Assembly: GCF_011516765.1 (NCBI RefSeq)
Contig: NZ_JAAABN010000012.1
Coordinates: forward strand, 1 to 64,000
Reading direction: 5' to 3'
DNA length: 64,000 nucleotides
Source of the DNA: Acetobacter sicerae
GTDB taxonomy: Bacteria; Pseudomonadota; Alphaproteobacteria; Acetobacterales; Acetobacteraceae
In this document: positions 1-9,914 of the stretch, piece by piece
Layout of the letters: the number at the start of each line of letters is the position of its first letter
Position numbering within the stretch: position 1 is the first letter of the stretch
Position numbers and translations under genes: made by a program
The notes under the pieces: model-generated
The model's input: only the letters and a program-made list of their open reading frames with translations
Told to the model about the DNA's origin: nothing
The model's database searches: none

Positions 1-95
1 CCGCCGCCAGAAGCAGAATATCGTCAATATTCCAGATCGGGCTCCTGTGGGATGACTGAATTCTACAAAATGACCCGAAATTGCCTCAAGTGTGA

Positions 96-305
96 GAAAT
101 CCGCGTCGAAATCGACAGTCTTTTTGCCCAGCTCACAGGGGCTGAAAAAGGAGCAACCTTCAATAAATATGTGGAAGGCATAGCCCTTGGTCGCCCGGAA
201 ACGCCCGATGATGTCGCGGCGCTCGTGTCCTATCTTGCCGGACCGGATTCTGATTACATGACTGGTCAGGCGATTCTGATCGATGGAGGAATGGTCTATC
301 GCTGA
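96..305 (+). pseudogene. C-terminal remnant of acetoin/diacetyl reductase (SDR family)
   Basis: The reading frame ending at 305 encodes the last roughly 65 residues of a short-chain dehydrogenase of the acetoin (diacetyl) reductase type. The segment LGRPETPDDVAALVSYLAG, the PDSDYMTGQ stretch and the final IDGGMVYR match the C-terminus of that family. The same frame has stops at 57 and 93, and the nucleotide-binding and catalytic parts (GxxxGxG, YxxxK) are absent, so only the tail remains. There is no plausible start codon. The join with unrelated sequence lies near 95-105. Inference: a truncated gene left by a deletion or insertion. The rest could only be intact if a frameshift lies at the join and the gene continues left of the window. 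Confidence 0.7.
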
Positions 306-334
306 CCACGCTCCGCACAAAGGCGATCCGGCTG

Positions 335-709
335 TCAGCCTGTAACGGCAGGCAGCAGCACGGCGAACACGGCCAGACAGAGGGCGATCAGGACAATGGT
401 CAGGACGCCCTCGACCTTCGCCAGAGCAATATCCATGGATTTTGTTTCATTCAGCGCCGTTCTCACCTTGCAGAAACGCCAGTAAGAAACCGGAAGCAGC
501 AGAATGCCCGCCAGCACAGTAAGGATACCCACCTGCGAGGTGGACGCGAAGGACTGATGGAGGGGCATGGCGTGCTGTGCGGCCAGAAGACGCAGGAACA
601 GATCGAATTTTGCGAGAACGCAGCCGAAAGCGACCAGCGCCAGCGCCGTCCGTATCCAGGCGAGAAAGGTGCGTTCATTCGCGGCGTGATCCGTATAGCG
701 TTCGATCAT
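335..709 (-). CDS. DUF202 (YidH-type) small inner-membrane protein
   Basis: This is a protein of about 124 residues. The N-terminal stretch NERTFLAWIRTALALVAFG is the hallmark of the DUF202 family, and three hydrophobic membrane segments follow (roughly residues 20-40, 65-85 and 100-120). A longer frame reaches 802, but the start at 709 puts the family motif at the usual distance from the N-terminus and has AGGA about 10 bases upstream. The family's biochemical role is not established. The gene lies downstream of clpB on the same strand but is separated from it by a strong terminator, so it is probably transcribed independently. Confidence 0.75.
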   Translation of the reverse strand: MIERYTDHAANERTFLAWIRTALALVAFGCVLAKFDLFLRLLAAQHAMPLHQSFASTSQVGILTVLAGILLLPVSYWRFCKVRTALNETKSMDIALAKVEGVLTIVLIALCLAVFAVLLPAVTG

Positions 710-834
710 GAGAAGGAGTTCCTGTCGCGCCGATGAAGGAGGCCGGTTTCCCAGACTGCGGACGAAGACGCAAGAGACCGATGAGGAATACAGTTCCTGC
801 ACACACAGGCTTCACGAGACCTGCTGCTTCCCCA

Positions 835-866
835 AAAGAAAAAGGCCCCCGAAAACGGGAGCCTCT
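835..866 (-). terminator. Rho-independent terminator of clpB
   Basis: On the minus strand, just after the clpB stop, GGCTCCCG and CGGGGGCC form an 8-bp stem (one G-U pair) around a TTTT loop. A T-rich tract (five T, C, four T) follows. This is a textbook intrinsic terminator. Confidence 0.85.
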
Positions 867-891
867 TTCAGGAGGTCATTCAACGGGGCGA

Positions 892-3498
892 TCAGGCGAG
901 AACGGTCGCCGCCTCGCGACCATTGATGATCAGGCCGTCGCCATTGGCAGAGACCTTGACCTCTTCGCCATCGTGGATCGTACCTTCGAGCAGCAGTTCC
1001 GCGAGCGGATTCTGCAGGCTCCGCTGCACCACCCTCTTGAGCGGACGGGCGCCGTAAACCGGATCGTAGCCTTCGTTCGCCAGCCACTGATGGGCGAGAT
1101 CGTCCAGCTTGATCACGATGTTCCGGTCGGTCAGCAGCGACTGGAGGCGGGCGATCTGGATATCCACGATCCGCGCCATGTCCTTCTTCTGCAACCGCGA
1201 GAACAGGACGATTTCGTCCAGACGGTTCAGGAACTCGGGACGGAAGTGCGCACGCACGACTTCCATGACCTGAGCCTGCACCATGTCGGTGGTTTCGCCA
1301 TCCGGCTGGTTGGCCAGAACGTCGGAACCGAGGTTGCTGGTCAGCACGATCAGCGTGTTGCGGAAGTCCACCGTGCGACCCTGACCGTCGGTCAGACGAC
1401 CGTCATCAAGCACCTGAAGCAGGATGTTGAAGACATCCGGATGGGCCTTCTCCACCTCGTCGAACAGGATGACCTGGTACGGACGACGCCGCACGGCCTC
1501 GGTCAGAACGCCGCCTTCCTCGTATCCGACATAACCCGGAGGCGCGCCGACCAGACGGGCCACGGAGTGCTTCTCCATGAACTCGCTCATGTCGATGCGG
1601 AGCAGAGCTTTTTCGTCGTCGAACAGGAATTCGGCGAGCGCCTTGGTCAGTTCGGTCTTGCCGACGCCGGTCGGGCCGAGGAACAGGAACGAACCGATCG
1701 GACGGTTCGGGTCCTGCAATCCGGCGCGGGCGCGGCGCACGGCGCTGGCCACGGCCTTGAGCGCGGGCTCCTGACCAACGACCCGCTTGCGCAGTTCATC
1801 TTCCATGCGGAGCAGCTTGGCGCGTTCGCCTTCGACCATGCGATCCACGGGGATGCCGGTCCAGCGGGACACGACGGAGGCAATGCTCTGTTCGGTGACG
1901 GCCTGTGAGACAAGGTCAGTGGCGGAGTTGGTCTGCTCCTCGTTCTGGGCCTCTGTGATCTTGGCTTCAAGCTGCGGAATGGTACTGTACATAAGCTCCG
2001 AAGCGCGACCCAGATCGCCTTTACGCTGCGCGACTTCCACCTGAGACCGTGCCTCGTCCAGCTGCTCCTTGAGCTTCTGAACAGCGTTGACCCGGTCTTT
2101 TTCCGCATGCCAGGCGGCGTTCATCGCGTCGGATTTCTCTTCCAGCTCGGCCAGTTCGGCATCGACTTTTTCAAGACGCTCGCGGCTGGCGGAGTCATCC
2201 TCCTTGCGCAGCGCTTCGCGCTCGATCTTGAGCTGGATGACACGACGGTCGAGTTCGTCGAGTTCTTCCGGCTTGCTGTCGATCTGCATCCGCAGACGGC
2301 TGGAGGCCTCGTCGATCAGATCGATGGCCTTGTCCGGCAGGAAGCGGTCGGTGATGTAACGGTTCGACAGCGTGGCGGCAGCGACAAGCGCGCCGTCGGC
2401 GATACGGATACCGTGATGGAGCTCGTATTTCTCCTTGATGCCACGCAGGATCGAGATCGTGTCGGACACAGAAGGTTCGCCCACAAACACCGGCTGAAAA
2501 CGACGGGCGAGCGCCGCGTCCTTCTCGATGTATTTGCGATACTCGTCGAGCGTCGTCGCACCGATACAGTGCAGCGTGCCACGTGCGAGTTCGGGCTTGA
2601 TGAGGTTCGACGCATCCATCGCGCCATCGGAACGACCCGCGCCGACAAGCGTGTGCATTTCGTCAATGAACAGGATGACCTGTCCTTCGGCGGACTCGAT
2701 TTCCTTGAGAACCGCCTTCAGGCGTTCCTCGAACTCACCGCGATATTTCGCACCGGCGATCAGCGCGCCCATGTCGAGAGAAAGCAGCTTCTTGTTGCGG
2801 AGCGCCTCCGGCACGTCACCGTTGACGATACGCTGGGCCAGACCTTCCACGATGGCGGTCTTGCCGACGCCCGGCTCACCGATCAGGACGGGGTTGTTCT
2901 TGCTGCGGCGTGCGAGCACCTGAATGGCGCGACGGATTTCCTCGTCACGGCCAATGACCGGATCAAGCTTGCCTGCCTGCGCCACGGCGGTCACGTCGCG
3001 AGCATATTTCTTCAGCGCGTCGAACCCGGCTTCGGCGTTCTCGCTGGTGACGGTGCGGCCTTTGCGCACAGTGGCGACGGCTTTCTCAAGCGCATCGGCA
3101 GAAGCGCCATTGTCTTTCAGAGCGCGACCTGCCGCTGTGTCAGACGCTGCAATCGCGACGAGGAGACGGTCCTGCGCCACGAACGAGTCATTGGCCTTCT
3201 GGGCAGCCTGTTCGGCGTTGTCGAGCAGACGCACGAGATCGGGGGTAGCCTGCGGCTGACCGGCTCCGCCTCCCTGAACTTTCGGGAGTTTGGCGAGCGC
3301 TTCTTCCACAGCGGAAAGTGCGCCGAGCGGGTTGCCGCCAGCGGCCTTGATCAGCGAGGAGGCAGCGCCTTCATTGTCGTCCAGCATCGCCTTGAGCAGG
3401 TGTTCCGGCGTGAGCTGCTGATTGTATTCACGGAGCGCAATCGTCTGCGCGGCCTGAAGAAAGCCACGGCTCCGTTCGGTAAATTTCTGGATGTCCAT
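892..3498 (-). CDS. clpB: ATP-dependent disaggregase/chaperone ClpB
   Basis: This 868-residue Hsp100 protein solubilises aggregated proteins together with DnaK/DnaJ/GrpE in the cytoplasm. It has the full ClpB layout: N-terminal Clp repeat domain (about 1-150), first AAA+ module with Walker A GEPGVGKT (about residue 205), the long coiled-coil middle domain (about 410-530), second AAA+ module with Walker A GPTGVGKT (about 608) and the C-terminal small domain. Length matches the family (about 860). The start [12 protein letters not shown] is the conserved family N-terminus. The middle domain and the absence of a ClpP-binding loop separate it from ClpA/ClpC. It is transcribed alone and ends at a strong terminator. 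Heat-shock control is expected for the family, but I could not see a convincing sigma-32 promoter in the 393 bases upstream. Confidence 0.98.
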   Translation of the reverse strand: MDIQKFTERSRGFLQAAQTIALREYNQQLTPEHLLKAMLDDNEGAASSLIKAAGGNPLGALSAVEEALAKLPKVQGGGAGQPQATPDLVRLLDNAEQAAQKANDSFVAQDRLLVAIAASDTAAGRALKDNGASADALEKAVATVRKGRTVTSENAEAGFDALKKYARDVTAVAQAGKLDPVIGRDEEIRRAIQVLARRSKNNPVLIGEPGVGKTAIVEGLAQRIVNGDVPEALRNKKLLSLDMGALIAGAKYRGEFEERLKAVLKEIESAEGQVILFIDEMHTLVGAGRSDGAMDASNLIKPELARGTLHCIGATTLDEYRKYIEKDAALARRFQPVFVGEPSVSDTISILRGIKEKYELHHGIRIADGALVAAATLSNRYITDRFLPDKAIDLIDEASSRLRMQIDSKPEELDELDRRVIQLKIEREALRKEDDSASRERLEKVDAELAELEEKSDAMNAAWHAEKDRVNAVQKLKEQLDEARSQVEVAQRKGDLGRASELMYSTIPQLEAKITEAQNEEQTNSATDLVSQAVTEQSIASVVSRWTGIPVDRMVEGERAKLLRMEDELRKRVVGQEPALKAVASAVRRARAGLQDPNRPIGSFLFLGPTGVGKTELTKALAEFLFDDEKALLRIDMSEFMEKHSVARLVGAPPGYVGYEEGGVLTEAVRRRPYQVILFDEVEKAHPDVFNILLQVLDDGRLTDGQGRTVDFRNTLIVLTSNLGSDVLANQPDGETTDMVQAQVMEVVRAHFRPEFLNRLDEIVLFSRLQKKDMARIVDIQIARLQSLLTDRNIVIKLDDLAHQWLANEGYDPVYGARPLKRVVQRSLQNPLAELLLEGTIHDGEEVKVSANGDGLIINGREAATVLA

Positions 3499-3891
3499 AT
3501 TCCTGTTTGTCCCTTTGAAGTGAGGCGACGGTCAGGGCCATGAAGGGCGCCCCTACAAAGAGGCAGCGCGGCCATGGTCTTGATCTTGTTGAAGGATATG
3601 GGTGCTGAAAATCGGAATGCAAGAGGAAACATGCCTGTTATCGCGCACACTCATGTCCACCGGGATAAAAGAGGTTCGCGCACGATCCGCCAGTCAGGAG
3701 GGGCGGATCGTGACTGTCTTTCTCAAGGAATATGCGGGTTCGCGCATGATCGCCCGGCTCGCCGTAATGCGTCTCTTCAGAGATGACGCCAGAAGACCAA
3801 TCCGGCTGAGCGGAAAGCGAAGGCGCCTTTCCTCAATAACGTTGATAAGTGATACAGAGAAACTGAAACTGATACGACGGAGCCTGTATCC
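3499..3891. other. Divergent intergenic region clpB / zinc metallopeptidase
   Basis: This 393-base gap lies between two divergently transcribed genes and must hold both promoters. Several short frames cross it, but none resembles a protein. No clear sigma-70 or sigma-32 boxes or repeats stand out. Confidence 0.5.
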
Positions 3892-4755
3892 ATGCGTCTG
3901 GATGATGAACGCGAGAGCACCAATATTGAAGATGTGCGTGGTTCTGGGGGTGGCGGTCGCATGCCACTGCGTATCGGCGGCATTGGTGGTGTCGTGCTGA
4001 TCCTTGGGGCGCTCTATTTTGGCGTCGACCCGCAGATTGTTCTGAATCTTCTGGAAGGCGGCGCTAATCTCACGGAAAACAGCCAGACCGTAGCGCAGGC
4101 GCCTTCTCCGGCCGATGACGCCCAGAAGCAGTTCATTGCCCGTGTGCTCGCTTCCACGGAAGATGTCTGGACCAGTTACTTCTCGCAGATGGGGAAAACC
4201 TATCATGCGCCGTATCTGGTGCTTTTCAGCGGCGGCACCAACTCGGCGTGCGGCTATGCACAGACGGCTTCAGGTCCGTTCTATTGTCCGGCTGATCAGA
4301 AAGTCTATCTCGACCTTGGTTTCTTCCAGGAGTTGCAGGATCGCCTCGGCGCGGGTGGTGAATTTGCCCGTGCGTATGTCGTGGCGCACGAGGTCGGGCA
4401 TCACGTTCAGAATCAGTTGGGCATCATGCAGCAGATGAACCAACAGTATGGTGCGGCTCAACGGGGTGCGGGTAGCCAATCGGTCCGTCTGGAATTGCAG
4501 GCCGACTGTTTTGCGGGCGTGTGGGCAAAGCGTGCCGACGACGCCAAACATATTCTGGAAAATGGTGATGTGGAGTCCGGCCTGAACGCGGCGGCGGCAG
4601 TCGGCGATGACAGGCTTCAGAAAGAAACGCAGGGCTATGTTGTCCCGGACAGCTTTACACATGGCACTTCCGCACAGCGTGTCACATGGTTCCGCCGGGG
4701 GCTCAGCTCTGGTGATATCAGGCAGTGCGATACATTTTCTGCATCATCACTTTGA
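3892..4755 (+). CDS. Neutral zinc metallopeptidase (YpfJ family)
   Basis: This 287-residue protein has a glycine-rich cytoplasmic N-terminus, one membrane anchor (about residues 26-46) and a periplasmic metallopeptidase-like domain. The zinc motif HEVGHH lies at about residues 166-171 and the downstream LELQADCFAGVW segment supplies the usual third-ligand region near residue 202. Length and motif spacing fit the YpfJ/putative neutral zinc metallopeptidase family (PF04228). The physiological substrate is unknown. It stands alone, divergent from clpB, with a 362-base gap downstream. Confidence 0.9.
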   Translation: MRLDDERESTNIEDVRGSGGGGRMPLRIGGIGGVVLILGALYFGVDPQIVLNLLEGGANLTENSQTVAQAPSPADDAQKQFIARVLASTEDVWTSYFSQMGKTYHAPYLVLFSGGTNSACGYAQTASGPFYCPADQKVYLDLGFFQELQDRLGAGGEFARAYVVAHEVGHHVQNQLGIMQQMNQQYGAAQRGAGSQSVRLELQADCFAGVWAKRADDAKHILENGDVESGLNAAAAVGDDRLQKETQGYVVPDSFTHGTSAQRVTWFRRGLSSGDIRQCDTFSASSL

Positions 4756-5117
4756 AGCTTCGTTGCTCGGAATGCGTTGGCGGCAGATGGGTGTCTTTGT
4801 TGCTGCCGGCTTTCCTGTCGTGGGTGGATGAGAAAACGCTGTGTCATGAAAGAACGATCGTCTGCCGCAGATCGTGATGTGCAGGTCATCCGGATGGGAC
4901 GGAAGTTCTACAGGCTGGCTGCCGATAGTCTTCGTGAGGATGTCGATCGTTTATTCACAATGTTGATTTGCTCCCGATGCAAGAATTGGAATTGATGAGG
5001 CAGAGCATCAAGAACATTTTCCTGCACAGGGATGGAATGATTTGGGGTGTGGCGCCCGGATTGATTCTGAAAAGGATTTTAGTGGTCAGGTCAGCATGTG
5101 CAGGGCATCGGTGAAGG
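4756..5117. other. Intergenic region without a convincing gene
   Basis: About 360 bases lie between the metallopeptidase stop and the response regulator. A 72-codon frame at 4777-4995 has no family resemblance and no good ribosome site. The promoter of the two-component operon should be here, but no clear boxes are visible. Confidence 0.4.
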
Positions 5118-5834
5118 ATGACAGATATGACCGTTACATCGCTTGATGGCGCCGAAGAGATCCGGGTTCTGCTTGTTGAGGATGACACTGATATTGCTGA
5201 AGAGATTTCAGCAGAATTGAAAAGTCGTGATTTCTGCGTGACCGTCGCGGAAACGGGGAGCGCAGGTTTGGAGCAGGCGCTTACCGGCCAGTATAATGTC
5301 ATGATCGTTGATCGTATGCTGCCTGAACTTGATGGGCTTTCCCTGATTGAGACGGTTCGACAGAAGGGTGGACGGACCCCGGTTCTGGTCCTGTCCGCGC
5401 TCGGAGCCGTTGATGACAGGGTGAATGGTCTCAAGGCGGGTGGTGATGATTATCTGACAAAGCCGTTCGCCATGGTGGAACTGATTGCGCGGATTGAAGC
5501 GCTGCTGCGTCGTCCGGACGATACGCGCCAGACCATCTTGCGTGTTGGTCCTCTCACGATGGATCTCATTGACCGCACGGTGAAGCGCGATGATCGTGAA
5601 ATCGAACTGCTGCCAAGAGAATTCCGCCTGCTTGAGTATCTGATGCGTCGTCCGGGACAGATTCTGACACGAGCGATGCTTCTTGAGGAAGTCTGGAATT
5701 ATCGGTTCACCCCCCAGACCAATCTGGTGGATGTGCATATCGGGAAATTACGCCGCAAGGTGGATGCTCCCGGCGAACAGACCCTGATTCACAGTATTCG
5801 GGGAGCGGGTTTTACCCTTCAGTCTTCGGATTAG
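5118..5834 (+). CDS. OmpR/PhoB-family response regulator
   Basis: This 238-residue two-component regulator has a receiver domain (about residues 14-130; acidic pair in VEDD, phospho-acceptor Asp65 in VDRMLPELDG, conserved Lys in LTKPF) followed by a winged-helix OmpR-type DNA-binding domain (about 140-236). A GAAGG motif sits directly against the first ATG but about 10 bases before the ATG at 5127, so translation may start at 5127. The sensor kinase gene follows 7 bases downstream, making a normal regulator-kinase operon. The regulon cannot be told from the sequence. Neighbours give no metal or antibiotic context on this side. Confidence 0.92.
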   Translation: MTDMTVTSLDGAEEIRVLLVEDDTDIAEEISAELKSRDFCVTVAETGSAGLEQALTGQYNVMIVDRMLPELDGLSLIETVRQKGGRTPVLVLSALGAVDDRVNGLKAGGDDYLTKPFAMVELIARIEALLRRPDDTRQTILRVGPLTMDLIDRTVKRDDREIELLPREFRLLEYLMRRPGQILTRAMLLEEVWNYRFTPQTNLVDVHIGKLRRKVDAPGEQTLIHSIRGAGFTLQSSD

Positions 5835-5841
5835 GACCATC

Positions 5842-7251
5842 TTGCTGAAAAAACTTCTTCAGAGTGACCGGCTGGCTCTGTTTCGTACGGCCCGTTTCAA
5901 GCTGGGACTGGCGTTTGCTCTGGCGATGCTTGGCACCATCGTCGTGCAGTTCAGTCTGACCTACACCCAGATGACATCATTCGAATTTCGGAGATCCGGT
6001 CAGGTTCTGAATGGAGAAATGAAGCTGCTGCTGGCGATGACGCCGGAGCACCTGGAGTATGTCATCCGTGAGCGCGCCACCGATGATTTGAGACTTGTCG
6101 TTAATGAGGCCGGGATTTTTACGGCGTCCCATCAGCCCATCGCGGGCGAATTGCGCACATGGCCTGACGGTCTGGTCGCGGATGGCAAACTCCATAATAT
6201 TGTGATGGAGCCGGAGGAGGGAAGTCCCTACACGCTGAGGTTCCTCGCGGCACGTACGCCGGACGGGCATATTCTGGTCCTTGGGCGTAGCCTGCATGTT
6301 CTGGATGAGCAGAAACTCATGCTCCGGCATGCTTCGCTTGTCACTCTAGTCCCCATCGTCTTCTTCGCCTTGCTGGCGGGAACCTGGCTGAGCCACCGGG
6401 CTCTGACCCGGGTGAAGGAAATGCATGAGGCTGTCGACCTGATCATGCAGGGTGATATCCATGAACGGCTGCCTGCCGGCACTCAGCAGGATGAGTTGCA
6501 ACGGCTTGCCGGTAGCGTCAACCGGATGCTTGACCGACTGGAACAGCTCATGCGTGACATGCGGAGTGTAGGCAATGATATTGCCCATGATCTGCGCACA
6601 CCTCTGGCCCGCGTGCGTGTGGGGCTGGAAAGAGCCCTTTCCGGGCCGCAGGCTTTATCAGCAGAAGATCTGCGGGCTGTCATTGAACGTGCCATCGGCA
6701 ATCTGGATCAATGCTTTTCCATTATTACCGCTTTGCTGAGGCTGACAGAGATAGATAACAGCAAGGGACGTGCTGCATTTGCAAAGATAGATCTGGCGGC
6801 GCTTGTGTATGATATCGTTGATCTCTACGAGCCTATTGCGGAGAGTGAAGGCATTGAGTTTCTGGGGCTTTGTCCAGAGAAAAAGATTTCTGTAAATGGT
6901 GACAGGGATCTTCTGATCGAAATGCTAGGAAACCTCGTTGATAATGCAATAAAATTCACGCCTGCGGGAGGACGGGTCCGGATTTCCGTCAGTATGACCG
7001 GCCATCATCCTTTCATTGCAGTCGAAGACACAGGCATAGGTATACAGCCCGACGAGCGGCAGGCTGTTCTATCACGCTTTTACCGGTCTGATAAAAGTCG
7101 ACATATTCCAGGCAGCGGTCTGGGTTTGAGTCTTGTGGCTTCGATTTTACGTCTGCACAATGCGGAATTAAAGATTCTCGATGCCCAGCCTGGACGCCCT
7201 GAAAAAGGGGTCTGCTTTCTGGTTATTTTCCCCGTTTCTGATTTTGTATAA
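5842..7251 (+). CDS. Membrane sensor histidine kinase
   Basis: This 469-residue inner-membrane kinase has a first membrane helix at about 22-42, a periplasmic sensor region of about 120 residues, a second helix at about 165-187, a HAMP domain, a dimerisation/phosphoacceptor helix with His249 in NDIAHDLRTPL, and an ATPase domain with N, G1 (DTGIG) and G2 (GSGLGLS) boxes near the C-terminus. It starts with TTG at 5842, only 7 bases after the regulator stop, which fits translational coupling. Its stop lies 13 bases from the stop of the convergent phage baseplate cassette, so the insertion of foreign DNA sits right at its 3' end. The ligand is unknown. Confidence 0.92.
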   Translation: MLKKLLQSDRLALFRTARFKLGLAFALAMLGTIVVQFSLTYTQMTSFEFRRSGQVLNGEMKLLLAMTPEHLEYVIRERATDDLRLVVNEAGIFTASHQPIAGELRTWPDGLVADGKLHNIVMEPEEGSPYTLRFLAARTPDGHILVLGRSLHVLDEQKLMLRHASLVTLVPIVFFALLAGTWLSHRALTRVKEMHEAVDLIMQGDIHERLPAGTQQDELQRLAGSVNRMLDRLEQLMRDMRSVGNDIAHDLRTPLARVRVGLERALSGPQALSAEDLRAVIERAIGNLDQCFSIITALLRLTEIDNSKGRAAFAKIDLAALVYDIVDLYEPIAESEGIEFLGLCPEKKISVNGDRDLLIEMLGNLVDNAIKFTPAGGRVRISVSMTGHHPFIAVEDTGIGIQPDERQAVLSRFYRSDKSRHIPGSGLGLSLVASILRLHNAELKILDAQPGRPEKGVCFLVIFPVSDFV

Positions 7252-7264
7252 TGTGAGATACGGA

Positions 7265-7837
7265 TCAATTGGAATTGTTGACTACAAGGACGACATCCGT
7301 TCCCTCTGATTTTATATCAGTCAGTTCATGGGATACTACAGAAAGCGACGCATCTTTGGAAATTTCTACGAAAACTGTCCCGGGAGCAGTTCTTGACCCA
7401 TAGCAAAGACTGGCGCCGTCGTATTGATCACGCCCATAACAGGCACAATCTACGGCACTCCACGGTTCAGTAATTTTTTCGATAGTGCTATCTGCAGCTT
7501 TTACCGCCTCAAAGGCTTCTCTCGTATTACGCTTGACGAAAAACTCCTGTTTTATTCGATTTATATACGATGAATCGCTTTCATTAGTCAGGCGCGGCAA
7601 GGTGCTGCCAAAATAATCAGATGCAGCCAGATCTATAAAATTCCCACTGCTGGTATCAAGGCGGGTTTGGTTGTTGGTATATTCCAGAAGACTATAAAGC
7701 ATAGCCCAGGGCCATGCCAGTCCGGTTAAGATGCCATCGAGTACAGGAGTTGCATTTTCGGATGATGAAGGAAACCATGACTGAGGTAATGTTGAGCGAA
7801 TGCGTTTGAAAATATCTTCATTGTCACCGGTAGCCAT
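7265..7837 (-). CDS. Phage tail/baseplate protein (gpI-like position, DUF2612-type)
   Basis: This 190-residue protein is the last gene of the baseplate cassette. The N-terminal half (short helices, a GILTGLAWPWAMLYSLLEY segment, then LIDLAASDYFG-like sequence) resembles the tail proteins encoded after baseplate J proteins in contractile phages, which link the wedge to fibres. Family assignment is from position and general resemblance, not a diagnostic motif. It starts 9 bases after the J gene stop. Codon usage is AT-rich like the rest of the cassette and unlike the flanking genes. No tail-fibre or chaperone gene follows; the next gene is the convergent chromosomal kinase. Confidence 0.65.
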   Translation of the reverse strand: MATGDNEDIFKRIRSTLPQSWFPSSSENATPVLDGILTGLAWPWAMLYSLLEYTNNQTRLDTSSGNFIDLAASDYFGSTLPRLTNESDSSYINRIKQEFFVKRNTREAFEAVKAADSTIEKITEPWSAVDCACYGRDQYDGASLCYGSRTAPGTVFVEISKDASLSVVSHELTDIKSEGTDVVLVVNNSN

Positions 7838-7846
7838 TGTCTTTCC

Positions 7847-8989
7847 TTAAGTATAAGAGACAGAAAATTCAATATCTTTTAACCGGACTACACTGCCAGT
7901 CTGGCCGCCGACATCAACGGATTGCTGATTGACAGTTATGACTCCAATGGATTCCACGATATTTTCGGCAGCAGAAAAAGCGACACTGGATATTTTTGTG
8001 TAGCTGCATACAGCGCCCACTGTCAGGCTGTTGATGTAATCGGATATACTGGTTGTAATCGTGCTTTCGATGCTCGTCGTGTCTGTTCCAGTCTGTACTG
8101 TGATGGGAACAACAACCGATACAGAAATTGTAGTTGATCGAATAACAGAAAATTCCACGCCACAAGCACGAACGGCATCTATGGAGGTTTTTATTTTATT
8201 GATATTGTCCAGTGATATGTCACCAGATCCATCATCAACAGCTACATAAAAAAAACCGGGCCTATAGTAACCAGAGGGATCCTTATTTTCTATGATCTGA
8301 TAGAAAATATTTGGCGAAGTGCTCTCTATCGCATATTCTATGGACGATAAAGTTGCTGATGATAGTGAGGAAAACCATAGATTAATACGTGATTTTACGG
8401 ATTCATCTGTTTCTTCATCATAGCCATTACTGACAGTTGACAGATTTGTGCAGGTGTCGATCCCGGAGATTTGGGTTCCTAAGGTATTGAGAACGCCAGA
8501 CATGACATTGCCGACAGATCCTGCCACAGTACATTCTACAGGGCACGTAATGGATGCAACGCCATTTTGACGAATATAACCGTTTGATGATTCCGACCAA
8601 TATTGATTTGTCTGATCTTTTGTTACAGAAAACAGTATGCTTCCGTCAGATGATTTGACGATGGCCCCGACAGGCACCGTTGCCGATGAAGAGTCGGGAG
8701 TTAAACTGATAAATGTTTCTGTCGTGGTGGCGGAAGCTGCGGGTAGGCGGGAAATTCCGAATTGAGCGATCCAGGAATCAACGTCATCTCCAAACGATGT
8801 TCCAAGCCTTGTGACAGATAAGGTTTGAAGAATTAAGTATTGTATCCAGAGTGCAACTGTCGCATTGGCTTCAAATATTGATCTTGAAACTGAACCTGCT
8901 GTGAAATCCATCAATGACGCGCATGCGCTTTGGGCCGCCGTGCATGAATTTGAAACTAATGTTGAAAAATTCTGTAAAGATAGATTCAT
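7847..8989 (-). CDS. Baseplate J-like protein (gp47/gpJ family)
   Basis: This 380-residue protein has the layout of baseplate J proteins: helical N-terminus with a WIAQFGISRLPAASAT segment, a central domain with repeated short beta strands (TVPVGAIVKSSDG), a DESVKSRI motif near residue 200 and a VPITVQTGTD-type C-terminal domain. In Mu, P2 and PBSX-like phages it forms the wedge ring of the contractile baseplate. It is separated by 1 base from the gp25-like gene and by 9 bases from the gpI-like gene. The frame is intact. G+C is visibly lower than in the surrounding chromosomal genes. Confidence 0.85.
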   Translation of the reverse strand: MNLSLQNFSTLVSNSCTAAQSACASLMDFTAGSVSRSIFEANATVALWIQYLILQTLSVTRLGTSFGDDVDSWIAQFGISRLPAASATTTETFISLTPDSSSATVPVGAIVKSSDGSILFSVTKDQTNQYWSESSNGYIRQNGVASITCPVECTVAGSVGNVMSGVLNTLGTQISGIDTCTNLSTVSNGYDEETDESVKSRINLWFSSLSSATLSSIEYAIESTSPNIFYQIIENKDPSGYYRPGFFYVAVDDGSGDISLDNINKIKTSIDAVRACGVEFSVIRSTTISVSVVVPITVQTGTDTTSIESTITTSISDYINSLTVGAVCSYTKISSVAFSAAENIVESIGVITVNQQSVDVGGQTGSVVRLKDIEFSVSYT

Positions 8990-8990
8990 G

Positions 8991-9347
8991 CTAAATTTCC
9001 ATCAACGTGGTTTCATCCGTTGTTGAATCGGAGTACTGTATACTGATTTTTTTTGTTCCATCAGTTAAGTTATACATTTTTATGGAGGGAGTGGGTGATT
9101 CTGAAATTGCCGATTCCATTTTCATTTGTTCTAATATAACAGATGTAATATCACCTAATGTATCAGTATTTCCTATCCGTTGCGGAAGACCGGCTCCATA
9201 GTCAGTCCAAAAAATATACTCACCTGGGTTGGTGCATAAGCGTCGCGTAATGCGTTGTTTTCCAATATCGGAACCAGACACTATGGCCAGATCACCAGTT
9301 TCTGAAATATCTATATCATAACCAAATGTATGAGATATATCGGACAT
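8991..9347 (-). CDS. Baseplate wedge protein, gp25/gpW-like
   Basis: This 118-residue protein has the features of the gp25/W (also DUF2634-like) baseplate wedge family: FGYDIDISETGDLAIVSG at the start, the IGKQRITRRLCTNPGEYIFW stretch and the YGAGLPQRIG motif. In contractile tails this protein nucleates sheath assembly at the baseplate. It lies between the V-like spike and the J-like wedge gene, the standard order in Myoviridae-type baseplates. The gene is intact and AT-rich. Confidence 0.8.
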   Translation of the reverse strand: MSDISHTFGYDIDISETGDLAIVSGSDIGKQRITRRLCTNPGEYIFWTDYGAGLPQRIGNTDTLGDITSVILEQMKMESAISESPTPSIKMYNLTDGTKKISIQYSDSTTDETTLMEI

Positions 9348-9371
9348 TTTTATTATATCCTAACCATTGTT

Positions 9372-9896
9372 TTATTGTGGTGGGCTTGTGGAATCTGTGC
9401 CGGCCTTCACCCCTGAGTGTGTATGATCTGCAAGCGAAATACCTGATGCTTTCACATCACCAGAAACAGTTACATTTCCAGTGATTTCGACATTGGAAAT
9501 TATTTTGATTCCACCTTTATCGACAAAAAATTCAATATTTCCTGTTTTTATACCAAACTGCCCGACTGAGACAGGCTGATTGTCCAGACAGGTAAATGTT
9601 TGTGGCGGTGTCGTAGAATCAAAAACACGGCTTACAACGACATAATTATCCCCATCTCCATGGGCTGTATCAACAAAAACATGCGTTCCTACAGGTGATG
9701 GAGAGTAAATGGTAGCCTCTCCAACAGAGATTGCTGCATCACATATCCATCCAGTTTCGCAATTTTCTGGTTGTAATCGTACTTTTACCAACCCATTTTT
9801 ATAATCCAATGCGCTCACAATGCCGAATTTCGCACGTCCAATTCTGTTCATATGCGAATGCATAAGCATGTTTATGGAATTATGCAGCTGTGTCAT
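9372..9896 (-). CDS. Phage baseplate assembly protein V (spike)
   Basis: This 174-residue protein has an N-terminal OB-fold-type region (KFGIVSALDYKNGLVKVRL, then the SPSPVGTHVFVDTAHGDGDNYVV stretch) and a short C-terminal beta segment with glycine-rich repeats ending in a LADHTHSGVKAGTDSTSPPQ-like tail. This is typical of gpV/Mu gp45 membrane-piercing spikes. The conserved HTHS segment near the end resembles the metal-binding tip of such spikes. The gene is intact and sits 18 bases after the D-like gene. Confidence 0.82.
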   Translation of the reverse strand: MTQLHNSINMLMHSHMNRIGRAKFGIVSALDYKNGLVKVRLQPENCETGWICDAAISVGEATIYSPSPVGTHVFVDTAHGDGDNYVVVSRVFDSTTPPQTFTCLDNQPVSVGQFGIKTGNIEFFVDKGGIKIISNVEITGNVTVSGDVKASGISLADHTHSGVKAGTDSTSPPQ

Positions 9897-9914
9897 TTTG
9901 TTGATCTTCTCTGT

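Noticed and set aside
2107..3543. Long open frame antisense to clpB (478 codons)
   Set aside because: It is a shadow of a high-G+C conserved gene. The antisense protein has no family resemblance.
4777..4995. Small plus-strand frame of 72 codons
   Set aside because: No ribosome site, no conserved pattern, unusual cysteine-rich start; probably chance.
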